Source: Alicyclobacillus tolerans (GTDB lineage: Bacteria > Bacillota > Bacilli > Alicyclobacillales > Alicyclobacillaceae). Taken from it: a stretch of DNA of 64,000 bases. The notes under the pieces are model-generated. The model saw nothing but the letters and a program-made list of their open reading frames with translations, had not been told where the DNA came from and did no database searches. The position numbers were made by a program, and so were the translations under genes. The stretch is from NCBI RefSeq assembly GCF_021739485.1, contig NZ_JAJFNK010000019.1, positions 41,428-105,427 of the forward strand, in the 5' to 3' direction. Shown piece after piece: positions 1-9,178 of the stretch. The first letter of the stretch is position 1, and every line of letters starts with the position of its first letter.

Positions 1-651
1 TACGGCCCCCCCGGTATCGACGATTTTGTGAAAACAGCTTTGAAGATCAGCCAAACACACCTGACATACCCGATTGACATCGTAGAGGTGGAACCGGGTC
101 TCGCGTTTTACGACGGATACTTGCGCGTCACTGCGGCACGACTCGATCACGCTGTAGAATCGTTTGGCTATCGGATCGAGGAGATGCCCAAAACAGGGGC
201 GCTGCGGGTCGACCTGCTCAAAGCAGCCGGTGTCCCCAAAGGGCCGTTGTACGGTCAACTGAAACGAGGCGAAACGGTAACATTGCCAGATGGCCGCCTC
301 ATTCAACCCGATTCTGTGATGGACCCCCCCGTCCCCGGACGCGTTGTCACCATTCTTGGAGACACTCGCCCTTGCCCTGCTGCAGTGACACTCGCGGCCA
401 AGGCGAACTTGCTTGTGCATGAAGCGACGTTTGCCGACAGCGAACAGGAACTCGCGCAAAAGTACGGCCACAGCACTTCCACTCAAGCCGCGCGAATCGC
501 CCGTGAGGCTGGAGTCAAACAACTAGTACTGACGCACATCAGTTCCCGGTATCAAGGCCAATCCACCGCCCAGTTGTTAGAGGAGGCAAGGGTCGTTTTT
601 CAAAACACGGAGTTGGCTGAAGATTTTTTTGAAGTGGAGGTTCCATCTTGA
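1..651 (+). CDS. rnz: Ribonuclease Z, C-terminal part (5' end outside window)
   Basis: This is the 3' part of RNase Z, the metallo-beta-lactamase-fold endonuclease that trims tRNA 3' trailers. The reading frame is already open at base 1, where it encodes YGPPGIDDFV, a typical RNase Z segment, so the true start lies left of the window. The remaining metal-binding region is visible: an HEATF segment (around base 420) followed by GHSTSTQAARIA and LTHISSRY, the family's C-terminal His motifs. The N-terminal HxHxDH motif is missing only because of the window edge. The last 52 bp overlap the 3' end of the oppositely transcribed small gene at 600-821. Confidence 0.9.
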   Translation, partial: YGPPGIDDFVKTALKISQTHLTYPIDIVEVEPGLAFYDGYLRVTAARLDHAVESFGYRIEEMPKTGALRVDLLKAAGVPKGPLYGQLKRGETVTLPDGRLIQPDSVMDPPVPGRVVTILGDTRPCPAAVTLAAKANLLVHEATFADSEQELAQKYGHSTSTQAARIAREAGVKQLVLTHISSRYQGQSTAQLLEEARVVFQNTELAEDFFEVEVPS

Positions 652-821
652 TCGCTCCGGCGCATCCGCTCCACGATATCCGGACGGGGGTTCCAGCAGC
701 GGAACTGGTATTGAGGTTTCGTCGCGTAACCTAAGCGCAGGCACTCGGTGTGCACGCCGGATGAGTCTTTGAAAACGTGAAAATGCTGACACGTTGCACA
801 GCAGTGGTAATTCTTTGACAT
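600..821 (-). CDS. Small cysteine-rich protein, conserved Bacillus-type family
   Basis: A 73-residue protein of unknown function. The start chosen is the ATG at 821, which follows a GAGGAGAG ribosome binding site; a longer frame reaching 992 has no comparable signal and would run into the divergent transporter gene. The N-terminal half holds MSKNYHCCATCQHF, a later Cys, and a QFRCWNPRP segment, giving five cysteines in 50 residues and suggesting a small metal-binding fold. The pattern resembles short uncharacterised proteins found in bacilli beside rnz or metabolic genes. The C-terminus is polar and overlaps the end of rnz tail to tail by 52 bp. Metal binding is an inference; no catalytic motif is seen. 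Confidence 0.7.
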   Translation of the reverse strand: MSKNYHCCATCQHFHVFKDSSGVHTECLRLGYATKPQYQFRCWNPRPDIVERMRRSDQDGTSTSKKSSANSVF

Positions 822-969
822 TCGCCAGTCGCTCTCCTCGGTTAAACCTCGGCGGTCGTTTTTACAGACAAATGGACGCGCGGCCCGCATGCGCCGTTGC
901 CCTCGGGCGACACCGACAATGTTAGAATCAAGATACATAAAATTCTGGATGCAGGGGGGTGCGTCTTGA

Positions 970-2394
970 ATGCAGAGTTTGACGAAAACCATGTCTTACA
1001 CCAGTGGTTCTGTCGCGGCAAATCTCGTCAGTCTTGCATTTACCACCTATGCCCAGTTCTACTACGTTGACCGCCTAAAAGGCAGCGCTGTCTGGATCGG
1101 CGCAGCGGCCGTCGTTCAAGCCGTATACGCCACCCTGATGTACCCCATGCTCGGCTATTTGTCCGATCGAACCCACTCCCGGTGGGGACGCAGAGTGCCG
1201 TTTATCTTATACGGCGCTTTTCCGCTTGGATTCAGCTTTGCACTGGTATGGATTCCGCCATTCAGTTCCGCCCATCCGCTGTGGCTCGCCGTCTGGTTTC
1301 TGGGTTCTGCTATATTCTACGACACCATGTTTAATGTGACCATGGTAAACTGGTCCGCACTGTTTCCGGAAATTTTCCACTCGCCAAAGGAGCGTGCGTC
1401 GGCATCCGCCTGGAAGCAGATGTTCGGCATCGTAGGTTTAGTTGCAGGTCTGGCTCTGCCGCAAATGATCGCGTCGAAGATTGGATGGCCCCTCATGGGC
1501 GCCATTTTTGGGGGGATTACGGTCGTGACCCTGCTTACGACCATCCCCAGTTTAAACCTGCGGGCGCGCAGACGCAGAGAGTTGGAACGCAAAAGCCTTC
1601 AAGGTTCTGCTGAACCCGTAGACCCGATTGTGCCAAAAGGACTGCACCTGGCTCCAACCCTAAAAAACACACTGTTAAACCGTTCGTTTTTGACGTTTTT
1701 GGGTATGCGCTTTTTTGTTCAATTTGCGTTTGCCATGCTTACCGCGGACCTGTCTTTCTACGCCGAATACAACCTACACATCACCGGGACACAGCAGTCG
1801 CTGCTGCTCTTATCCACCTTGGCCATGGCCCTGCCGCTCGTCTATGTCTGGGGATTTGTCATCCCGAGAGCCGGCGCCTTTGCGACTACGGCAATCGCCA
1901 TTGGTTTATTCGCAGCAGCCCTCATCCCCTTTTCCTTGGCGCATACGTTTTCATCGGCACTCTTTTCATGTACCCTGCTCGGTATTGGCCTGTCTGCCAT
2001 CTTAGTTCTGACCGACGTGCTGATTTCGGACGTGATTGACGAGGACGAGTTGAAAACCAAGGTTCGCCGCGAAGGGATGTATTATGGCATCCACGGATTG
2101 GTCATCAGCCTGGTCACTCCGGCCCAGGCCGCCACGACGACCGTGGTTTTAATTCTCACCGGATACACGCACGCAGATACCCAACCCAGATTTGCCTTGT
2201 TTGGCTTTCGCCTCATGGTGACCATCATCCCGTTCGCCGCACTCGTCCTCGGCTTTATCGTTTTCACGATGTACCCGTTACGCCGGAAACAGGTTCGCAA
2301 CAACCAGATGGCATTATCAGAGCGAACGGCAAATGCGGCTGTTACAGTTCGCGCTGCTGGATTAAATTCCGATACCAAATACCGCTATCCTTGA
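970..2394 (+). CDS. GPH-family sugar:cation symporter (MFS_2)
   Basis: A 474-residue membrane transporter of the glycoside-pentoside-hexuronide type, with about 12 hydrophobic segments. Family signs are the N-terminal SYTSGSVAANLVSLAF helix, the loop GYLSDRTHSRWGRRVPF after TM2 (the MFS_2 version of the DRxxxRWGRRxP signature), and a cytoplasmic central loop rich in Arg and Lys near residues 200-225. The ATG at 970 is preceded by a GGGGGGTG stretch. A beta-glucosidase gene lies immediately downstream on the other strand and the two genes overlap by 53 bp at their 3' ends, so uptake of beta-glucosides or a similar disaccharide is the likely job. The substrate itself is not evident from sequence. 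Confidence 0.85.
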   Translation: MQSLTKTMSYTSGSVAANLVSLAFTTYAQFYYVDRLKGSAVWIGAAAVVQAVYATLMYPMLGYLSDRTHSRWGRRVPFILYGAFPLGFSFALVWIPPFSSAHPLWLAVWFLGSAIFYDTMFNVTMVNWSALFPEIFHSPKERASASAWKQMFGIVGLVAGLALPQMIASKIGWPLMGAIFGGITVVTLLTTIPSLNLRARRRRELERKSLQGSAEPVDPIVPKGLHLAPTLKNTLLNRSFLTFLGMRFFVQFAFAMLTADLSFYAEYNLHITGTQQSLLLLSTLAMALPLVYVWGFVIPRAGAFATTAIAIGLFAAALIPFSLAHTFSSALFSCTLLGIGLSAILVLTDVLISDVIDEDELKTKVRREGMYYGIHGLVISLVTPAQAATTTVVLILTGYTHADTQPRFALFGFRLMVTIIPFAALVLGFIVFTMYPLRRKQVRNNQMALSERTANAAVTVRAAGLNSDTKYRYP

Positions 2395-3664
2395 CGATTC
2401 TTTGCTGTGTGGCGTAATCGACGTAGACGAGACCAAAGCGAGGGGTGTAACCCTTTGCCCATTCGAAGTTGTCCAGCAGCGACCAGACGAAGTAGCCCCG
2501 GACGTCCGCGCCGTTTTTTCTGGCCTCAGACACCGCTTGAAGGTGCTGGCTTAAGAACTCAATGCGGTTTTGGTCGTGAACCTGCCCCTGTGTGACCACG
2601 TCTGGATAAGCTGCGCCGTTTTCAGTGACGTAGATTGGAATCGGTCCGTAGTCTTTTGAAACGCGTTGAAGCACCGCTTGAAGCCCCTCCGGATGAACCT
2701 CCCAGCCCATTTCGGTCAAGTTGCCGCTTGGGGGCAAAACCGCTGCTCCCAGCAAAGCGTCGTTCGGGTTGTCCTGAACAATCGAGGTCTGGTAATAATT
2801 CACACCTAAAAAGTCCAGCGGTGATGCGATGCACTCGAGGTCTCCGGGCTGAACCCATGCGCCAATGCCTGCCGCCTCCAATTCCGCAGGGTAGCGGGCG
2901 CGAAAGAGCGGATCGAGGAACCAGCGGTTGAGAAATCCGTCCATGCGGTGCGCAGCCGCCTCATCCCGTTCGCTGTCGGAAGCGGGAGCGACATGGGTGA
3001 GAACGTTGGTCAAACCAATTTTTGCAGAGCTCCTTGCATTGGCCCGAAACGCTCCGACGGCCTTGCCGTGCGCCAAAAGCAGGTGATGGCTCGCGGCGAC
3101 TGCCGCCCTCAAGTCCTGGATGCCAGGTGCATGCGTGCCAAAAGCATGCCCTAAGACTGTGGCGCACCACGGCTCATTCAAGGTGATGAACAAGTCTACT
3201 ACGTCGCTGAACGTGCGCAAGACCACGTCGGCATATTCGGCAAATGCGTCCGCTGTACTGCGGTTTTGCCATCCTCCCGCCTCTTGCAAGGCATTGGGCA
3301 AGTCCCAGTGGTACAACGTGATCATCGGCCGAATCCCAGCCTCGAGCAGTGCATCCGTCAAGCGCCGGTAAAAATCCAACCCCTGTTGGTTGACTTGGCC
3401 GCGCCCATCCGGAATCACCCGAGGCCAGGCGACAGAAAACCGATAGGCTTCGATGCCCAATTCCTCCATCAGGCGAACGTCGTGTTCCCAGAGGTGGTAG
3501 TGATTGCACGCGGTATCCGCGTTGTCGCCGTTTTCGATGTGCCCTGGGGTATGGCAAAACACGTCCCAAATCGACGGTTTCCGGCCGTCTTCATGGACGG
3601 CGCCTTCGATTTGGTACGCTGCGGTGGCAACACCCAGTAAAAAATCTGACGGAAAACTTCGCAT
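2342..3664 (-). CDS. Beta-glucosidase, glycoside hydrolase family 1
   Basis: A 440-residue GH1 enzyme that cleaves beta-linked glucosides in the cytoplasm by a retaining mechanism. The N-terminal GVATAAYQIEGA signature is at residues 11-22. The acid/base Glu is E164 in TLNEPW, and the nucleophile is about E348 in YVTENG. The aglycone-site FEWAKGY motif follows near residue 400. Length and motif order are normal for bacterial GH1. The ATG at 3664 has a purine-rich GGGGGGCG site upstream. No signal peptide is present, so the substrate must be imported, probably by the convergent GPH transporter. Its final 53 bp are read on the opposite strand by that transporter gene. Confidence 0.93.
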   Translation of the reverse strand: MRSFPSDFLLGVATAAYQIEGAVHEDGRKPSIWDVFCHTPGHIENGDNADTACNHYHLWEHDVRLMEELGIEAYRFSVAWPRVIPDGRGQVNQQGLDFYRRLTDALLEAGIRPMITLYHWDLPNALQEAGGWQNRSTADAFAEYADVVLRTFSDVVDLFITLNEPWCATVLGHAFGTHAPGIQDLRAAVAASHHLLLAHGKAVGAFRANARSSAKIGLTNVLTHVAPASDSERDEAAAHRMDGFLNRWFLDPLFRARYPAELEAAGIGAWVQPGDLECIASPLDFLGVNYYQTSIVQDNPNDALLGAAVLPPSGNLTEMGWEVHPEGLQAVLQRVSKDYGPIPIYVTENGAAYPDVVTQGQVHDQNRIEFLSQHLQAVSEARKNGADVRGYFVWSLLDNFEWAKGYTPRFGLVYVDYATQQRIVKDSGIWYRNLIQQREL

Positions 3665-3750
3665 ATTCGCCCCCCAATCTGCCTAAAAAGCGAAGGACGA
3701 CGCAACGGCATCGTCCTCGGTCCATTCAAGTCCTTTGTTGCCGCATGGGT

Positions 3751-4929
3751 TTACGGTGCGCAGTCTACACTGCTGTCGCGAAACTGTACGGTGTTGAAGC
3801 GTCCTCCCCAACTGGCCGTTTGCTGCACAGACGACTGGGCCGGGCAAGCCGCATAGTAGGCAATGTACCCTTGGATATTGCCTCCCTTGACCACCGGAGA
3901 GTTTCCTGAGATGGGCGAGACTGCGACAAAGCTCGGCAAGTTCACAGTCGCCAGGTCATAGGTCGTGTACTGCCACTGGTTGGTGTAAAACGCCGGGGTC
4001 AGGTTGGCGTTCACGGACTTGATCCCGTCTGACCACCCGTGCAGCCACTCGGACCACTCCGTGGCGTTCGATGCAGGTGTATTGTAACCCTCCGGATCGA
4101 TAATCACAAAGTTCGGCTGGTACTTGCCCTTGTACCCGCTAATCGTTTGGGCTACGAAAACGCCCGCTTTGTACGCGCCATCGTAAAAGGAATCCCCGCC
4201 AGACGGCCAACTGACCGTCCAAAACGACAGCCAAAACGCGTTTGAGTTGGTTTGTGTCAACGCCTGGGAAACCATTAAGTCTGGGTGATTGGGAAGCGCG
4301 GTCGTGTACGGCGCCGCTTGCGTCCCCAGCCCTCCGGTAACGCCGATGCCCTTCCAACCCTCTTGCAAAGCTGCGACGACGTTTTGCGTCGAACTGAAAG
4401 TTGCGTAAACACCGACGCCCCCGGACGAGGAACTGACCTGCGGCGCGGTGGGGTCAGGCGGGAATTTAACCGTGGGACTCGCATTGGATACACAAACTTG
4501 CTGAGGCGTCTCTTGCCTCGGCAAACCCGTCAATTGGGCCGGAAACGCCCCGTGCACTGCGTAATACGCGAGCATGGTACTGAGTTTCAAACTGTCCATT
4601 GCGGTATACCCGCCGGCGTTCACAAAGTAAGAGGCTTTCGCCGCGTCAATTCCTTGTCCAAGCGGAAACATCTCAAAAGGCGTATGACCGCCGGCCAATC
4701 CACTCGGATTTGACCACCCACACGGGTTGTAGTACAGCGAATAAACGGCTGCGCCACCCACCGCGATCACGAGGTCGGACCCGTTTAAAACCGCGCTCCA
4801 CGCTTGCGAAAAGTTTCCTGTGACGTTCTGTATCGGGATGCCGCTGACCTCAGCCGCCGCCAGTGCCATTTCGTAGTCCCCAACCGTTGCTGCGTACAAA
4901 AACACATTTGCCGTCGAAACCGGCACCAC
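3751..4929 (-). CDS. Hypothetical protein, possibly glycoside-hydrolase-like
   Basis: A 392-residue protein that I cannot assign. The GTG at 4929 follows AGAGGTGAG. There is no signal peptide or membrane segment, although composition (rich in Ser, Thr, Tyr, Asn, Gly) resembles secreted proteins. Two parts are visible: residues 1-130 with Ala-rich helices and a GWSNPSGLAGGHTPFEM segment, and residues about 170-392 with NFVIIDPEGY, EWSEWLHGWSDGIKS and QFRDSSVDC. The second part recalls DUF1906/GH25-like TIM barrels, in which an Asp or Glu follows a hydrophobic strand. This is only a resemblance. It sits between the beta-glucosidase and a divergent SGNH hydrolase gene. Confidence 0.6.
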   Translation of the reverse strand: MVPVSTANVFLYAATVGDYEMALAAAEVSGIPIQNVTGNFSQAWSAVLNGSDLVIAVGGAAVYSLYYNPCGWSNPSGLAGGHTPFEMFPLGQGIDAAKASYFVNAGGYTAMDSLKLSTMLAYYAVHGAFPAQLTGLPRQETPQQVCVSNASPTVKFPPDPTAPQVSSSSGGVGVYATFSSTQNVVAALQEGWKGIGVTGGLGTQAAPYTTALPNHPDLMVSQALTQTNSNAFWLSFWTVSWPSGGDSFYDGAYKAGVFVAQTISGYKGKYQPNFVIIDPEGYNTPASNATEWSEWLHGWSDGIKSVNANLTPAFYTNQWQYTTYDLATVNLPSFVAVSPISGNSPVVKGGNIQGYIAYYAACPAQSSVQQTASWGGRFNTVQFRDSSVDCAP

Positions 4930-5147
4930 TTCTCACCTCTTTCAGCAACTACTCTAATCCCTTGCTTTGGTCATTGTACGCAGCCTGTTTCACATTGGTG
5001 CGCAAAAGATACGACAACCGGACAGCAACCCGCGCATATTTGGTCCATCGGTCATCTTGTAAAGGGAAGGAGTCGGCTCACGGCAGGGCACTGGAAGGAT
5101 AGGCTCCAAGAATGAATTGCAAAGGAGCCTTGAAGGGGGTTAGACAA

Positions 5148-5795
5148 ATGCAGTTGTACACAGCCCTTGGGGATTCCATTACAGCCGGCGAAGGTGCAAC
5201 CAGCCCGCGCCGAGCCTACCCAAGTTTGGTTGTCGCGAATTTGGGACGGCGGTCTTCAAAGGCGTGTTGCGGCGAAGTTCTGGCAGAACCGGGGTGGACT
5301 AGTGAAGCGCTGAGGGCAGGGATTCTCGACAATCCGTTGGCGTACCTAAAGGCTTCGCAAAACATCAGCGTCTGGGTAGGGGGCGACGACTTGGCCTATG
5401 CGGGTCTAGCCATTGCCAAAGGCGCACCAAAACGCATCTTGGCGCGCACTTTGAGCCAATATGGCCGCGACCTAGGTTTTATGGTCGGGTTTCTGCACAA
5501 GGTCTCCAAGGCTCGAATCGTCGTATGTACCCAGTATAACCCGTTTCCGAACAGTCCTTTGGCAGTGTCCGGCATTGCAGCTTTGAACCAAGTGACCCTG
5601 GAAGTGGGCCAGCGCATGCATACCGTCGTCGCGCCGGTTCATGAGTGGTTCGCCGGGCGCGAAGCGGCACTGATTGCCGGATACACGAACGGTCGGCTCG
5701 AAGACGTTCTGAAGTCGCGCTCGCTGCCCATCCACCCGAACGACCGGGGTCACGCCGTCATTGCCAACGGGTTGACACCTCTGATGGCCACCTAA
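5148..5795 (+). CDS. SGNH/GDSL-type hydrolase with altered catalytic blocks
   Basis: A protein of about 215 residues with the SGNH esterase/lipase fold. Block I, ALGDSITAGEG, with the nucleophile Ser, is at the very N-terminus. The ATG at 5148 is preferred to the upstream one at 5112 because a GAAGGGGG stretch precedes it and the GDS motif then sits at the usual position. Two blocks depart from the norm: block III reads VWVGGDDLA, with Asp where Asn of GGND is expected, and block V reads LPIHPNDRGH, which keeps the His but lacks the Asp three residues before it. No signal peptide is present. Substrate unknown. Confidence 0.75.
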   Translation: MQLYTALGDSITAGEGATSPRRAYPSLVVANLGRRSSKACCGEVLAEPGWTSEALRAGILDNPLAYLKASQNISVWVGGDDLAYAGLAIAKGAPKRILARTLSQYGRDLGFMVGFLHKVSKARIVVCTQYNPFPNSPLAVSGIAALNQVTLEVGQRMHTVVAPVHEWFAGREAALIAGYTNGRLEDVLKSRSLPIHPNDRGHAVIANGLTPLMAT

Positions 5796-5841
5796 AAGAG
5801 TAAAAAATTCCACGCTTTCAACGACGGTGTTTGCGGACCTG

Positions 5842-6414
5842 TTACAGCTTTTGGGCCACGACCAGGTAGTGGGAACTCGTCGGAGAAGACCGGTGCTTGA
5901 TTTGAAATCCGTTTTCCTCCAAAACCTGCTCCAAATCGGAGGATGCGATGCGGTGGTGCAAAGGAGGACCTTGCTCGGTCTCTTTCTTTTCCCACTCCAA
6001 ACACATGCATGTGCCTTGGGGTTTTAAAACGCGGTGAATTTCACGAACCCCTTGCTCGAGGGGTTCCACCTCGTGCAGGACCAACGACGCGATGACGTGG
6101 TTCACGGCTTCTCCGTTCATAGGAATGTGTTCAATGGGACCCTGCAGAAGTTCGACGTTTTTGACGCCGGCTTGCTCGACTCTCGATTGCAGCGTTTCTA
6201 GCATCTTTGGCTGCACGTCCAGTGCATAAACCGTGTTTTCAACGATCTTTGCCGCAGGGATGGCGAAGTAACCGGTACCCGCTCCCAGGTCTAAAACGGT
6301 GTCTTCCGGTTTTAAATCTAAGCTTTGCAGCAATTTTTCAGGGGGCAAGGCCTGACGTCGCTCAGGACTGTCGAGACGTTCCAGGTGTTCAGGATTAAAT
6401 CGTTTCTCGTGCAT
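5842..6414 (-). CDS. Class I SAM-dependent methyltransferase
   Basis: A methyltransferase of about 190 residues. Motif I, VLDLGAGTGYFA, binds S-adenosylmethionine. It is followed by YALDVQPKML (the acidic ribose-binding region), VNHVIASLVLHEVE and the REIHRVLKPQGT strand typical of UbiE/MenG-like enzymes. The ATG at 6414 starts the protein at MHEKRFNP, a common N-terminus in this group; a GTG six bases upstream lies closer to the GGAAGGTG site and could be used instead. The acceptor substrate cannot be deduced, and it stands alone between the SGNH gene and a GntR regulator. Confidence 0.85.
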   Translation of the reverse strand: MHEKRFNPEHLERLDSPERRQALPPEKLLQSLDLKPEDTVLDLGAGTGYFAIPAAKIVENTVYALDVQPKMLETLQSRVEQAGVKNVELLQGPIEHIPMNGEAVNHVIASLVLHEVEPLEQGVREIHRVLKPQGTCMCLEWEKKETEQGPPLHHRIASSDLEQVLEENGFQIKHRSSPTSSHYLVVAQKL

Positions 6415-6740
6415 CGTCACTACACACCTTCCCATTGAGTGTCTTGCGTCTTTTTTTGCGTTTCGTCGATCGTCGATGCCTTCGTTACCCGGTGCCGGAC
6501 TCCCCTGTGCAACAACCTTTCATGCGGTAAACTGCAGGGAGCCCAGCCGGGTCGCGTTCCCTTTTATCCTACCTCATCCGGTCCGCGTTTGCCCAAGACT
6601 TCATGAAACTTTCAGAAGTTCAGACAACGCATGTTTCAGACAACGTATCTTGAAATTTTGGGTATTCCAGCGTGGCAAAATGTAGGGTAGAATACATATA
6701 AATTTGTAGTAACATTATGATGATATGTGGAGTGGTGAGG

Positions 6741-7466
6741 ATGAAAGGCAGTGTCCCCCTTTACCATCACGTAAAAAACGAAATCTTGCACGACATTCAA
6801 GAAGGGCGTTGGCCTCCTGACGCGCCCATTCCTTCCGAGGCGGAAATTTCTCAACAGTTTCACGTCAGTAGAACCACGGTGCGACAGGCGATTGGCGACT
6901 TGGTATCGATGGGATTTTTGGTGCGCCAACAAGGCCGGGGGACCTTTGTCGCCAAACGGCACCATACTGCAGCGGTCTCCCCTTTGTACGGCTTTGCCGA
7001 GGAACTGAGGCAACGCCACAACAACGTTCACGTCGTCGTCGAATCCATTTCCTTTGAAGCCTGTCCTCCGCCAATAGCGAAACGCCTGGAAATGGGTTCA
7101 GAACTCGCAGTACGGATTTCCCGTACCGCACACGCAGACAATACCTGTGTCTTTCACGAAACATCCTACCTGCGGGTACCTTTTCACGTAGACGCGACCC
7201 AACTCGTACAAACTCCGGATGCCTTCGATTACGTCTACGGTTTTTTCGAAGAAAACGGAGTGAGAATCGGCCTCGGCAAGCAATGGATACGGGCTGAACT
7301 GGCCACAGCCCACGACGTAGCCATCCTTGGCGTCGATTCCGCGGACCCAATTTTGGTGGTCGAACGGATTACCCAAGACATTGCGGGGGTGCCGGTTGAA
7401 CACTCCGAAGTCAGGTACTCATCCCGCCTGTACGAGTTTCAAATCAACCTGCACCGGCAAATGTAA
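6741..7466 (+). CDS. GntR-family transcriptional regulator with UTRA domain (HutC subfamily)
   Basis: A DNA-binding regulator of about 241 residues. The N-terminal winged helix contains VPLYHHVKNEILHDI and the recognition segment FHVSRTTVRQAIGDLVSMG, ending in the wing RQQGRGTFVA. The C-terminal UTRA effector domain spans roughly residues 90-240 and ends VEHSEVRYSSRLYEF, the usual HutC signature. The ATG at 6741 is preferred because the frame upstream adds only eight residues; the GTGAGG just before it is a weak ribosome site. A DHA2 exporter follows 26 bp downstream in the same direction, so the regulator probably controls its own operon. The effector is unknown. Confidence 0.85.
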   Translation: MKGSVPLYHHVKNEILHDIQEGRWPPDAPIPSEAEISQQFHVSRTTVRQAIGDLVSMGFLVRQQGRGTFVAKRHHTAAVSPLYGFAEELRQRHNNVHVVVESISFEACPPPIAKRLEMGSELAVRISRTAHADNTCVFHETSYLRVPFHVDATQLVQTPDAFDYVYGFFEENGVRIGLGKQWIRAELATAHDVAILGVDSADPILVVERITQDIAGVPVEHSEVRYSSRLYEFQINLHRQM

Positions 7467-7492
7467 ATGCAGGAACACGGAGGTTAGAGAGA

Positions 7493-8983
7493 GTGTCAGA
7501 AAAACCGGAAGCGTCTAAATTAAGAAGGTTGTCGTCCGTACTTCCTTTGCCGGCGGTGCGAAAACGCCCAGGCTATCATTGGTATGTCGTCTCCACAGTC
7601 TGCGTCGGCGCATTTATGGCAGCGCTGGATGCCAGCATTATCAACATCGCATTGCCGGTTTTGAAACGCCAGTTCGACGTGCCCATGAACATCATCGAAT
7701 GGATCAGCTTAGTCTACCTGCTGACCTTGGCTGGGTTGATCGTTCCCTTTGGACGCCTCGCCGACATGTTTGGACGGCGTTGGATGTACGCCTTTGGCTT
7801 CACTGTTTTCATCATTGGCTCTGTGCTGTGCGGCATCTCCCCGAATTTGGACGTCATGCTGGGTTCCCGGATTCTTCAAGCGATTGGCGCAGCCATGCTG
7901 CAAGCCAACAGCGTGTCCATTATTACCGCAGCCACTCCGGCCAGTGCACGAGGTAAAGCCATTGGCATTCAGGCCAGCGCCCAAGGGATTGGGCTGAGCT
8001 TAGGGCCTGCGATTGGCGGCACGCTCCTGTCCTTTTTTACCTGGCGATGGATCTTTCTGATTAATCTCCCAGTGGGGATTATTGGGACAACGCTTGGGAT
8101 TTTAATGCTTCCTCCAGACGCGGAGCAAAAGCGGCGAGAGCGCTTTGACTATCTGGGCGCGGTGTTTTTGACCCCCGCGTTGGTCGCTTTAATTTACTTT
8201 CTCAACATGGGCTTGAGCCAAGGCTGGCTTTCTCCGACCGTGTTGGCCAGCTACGCTGTCTTCATCGTTTGCTTTGGCCTGTTTCTATGGGTCGAACGGC
8301 GCGCCAAAATGCCCATGGTGGACCTTTCGATGTTTAAAAGCCCCGTATTTTCCTTAGGAAACTTTACGGGCGTTCTGTCGTTCGCGGTCATGTACGCCGT
8401 CTTGCTGCTGGCGCCGTTTTACCTGGACAACGTGCAGAAAATGAGCTCGTTTACGTCGGGTCTTTACTTGACCATTATTCCTATTGGCATGACTCTGTTC
8501 ACGCCTCTGTCAGGCGCCATCGCCGATCGCTTCGGGTCTCGCCTCCCGACGATGTCCGGAATGGTGGCTGGAGCCGTCGGCTGCGTCATCCTGGCTTTCA
8601 TGGGCGGCAGCGCCACGTTTGTGTTTTTGATTGTCGGGCTGTTTCTCGTAGGCGCTGGTACTGGCATTTTCACTCCCCCGAACAACAGCAGCGTCATGGG
8701 AAGTGTCTCTCAAAACCGCTTGGGGGTCGCCGGGGGAATCCTCAACATGTCCCGGACCCTCGGCATGGGTTTAGGAATCACCCTGGGGGGAATGACCTAC
8801 CAACTGTTTTTATCGGCTCAAGGGGCCAGCGAACACGCAGCCAAAAGCCACCAGATGATTGCGGCATTTCACTGGTCGTTTATCGTGGTCGCCGTCATTG
8901 CCGCCATTGCCTTCCTCCTTTCGGCCATCAAGCAAGCCAACACCAGCCGCTTGCCCAGTACGCAAACCAGCCAAAGCCATTAA
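7493..8983 (+). CDS. MFS exporter, DHA2 (EmrB/QacA, 14-TM) family
   Basis: A 496-residue drug:proton antiporter-type protein with about 14 hydrophobic segments. Motif C of the family, GIGLSLGPAIGG, and the TM1 signature ALDASIINIALP are clear, as is the LADMFGRRWMY loop between TM2 and TM3. The GTG at 7493 follows GGAGG at the right distance. It is probably cotranscribed with the GntR regulator ending at 7466. Substrates of such exporters are typically lipophilic compounds, but nothing in the sequence identifies this one. It is the last complete gene before the interrupted sigK. Confidence 0.87.
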   Translation: MSEKPEASKLRRLSSVLPLPAVRKRPGYHWYVVSTVCVGAFMAALDASIINIALPVLKRQFDVPMNIIEWISLVYLLTLAGLIVPFGRLADMFGRRWMYAFGFTVFIIGSVLCGISPNLDVMLGSRILQAIGAAMLQANSVSIITAATPASARGKAIGIQASAQGIGLSLGPAIGGTLLSFFTWRWIFLINLPVGIIGTTLGILMLPPDAEQKRRERFDYLGAVFLTPALVALIYFLNMGLSQGWLSPTVLASYAVFIVCFGLFLWVERRAKMPMVDLSMFKSPVFSLGNFTGVLSFAVMYAVLLLAPFYLDNVQKMSSFTSGLYLTIIPIGMTLFTPLSGAIADRFGSRLPTMSGMVAGAVGCVILAFMGGSATFVFLIVGLFLVGAGTGIFTPPNNSSVMGSVSQNRLGVAGGILNMSRTLGMGLGITLGGMTYQLFLSAQGASEHAAKSHQMIAAFHWSFIVVAVIAAIAFLLSAIKQANTSRLPSTQTSQSH

Positions 8984-9096
8984 GGCTTTGGCGCGGCGCA
9001 AGCCTTGGCGCTTCGCAAGGCAGAAATTGGCGTCACAGAAAAACGGAACCCGGTCAGAACTTCCGAACCCGGTCGCCTATGTCTCTGGATAGCCCT

Positions 9097-9123
9097 CACA
9101 CTTTTCACCAACGGGCATACACT
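9097..9123 (+). promoter_or_regulatory. Candidate sporulation (sigma-E/K-type) promoter for sigK
   Basis: CATACACT at 9116-9123 matches the -10 element of sigma-E and sigma-K promoters (CATA-family). CACA at 9097-9100 stands 15 bp upstream, where a short -35 element is expected. It lies 56 bp before the sigK start codon. The assignment rests on consensus similarity alone. Confidence 0.4.
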
Positions 9124-9178
9124 GCTACATCGCAGTTTCAACTTCTTAGTTTCAACTTCGCCCGGAGGTGAGCCATCC

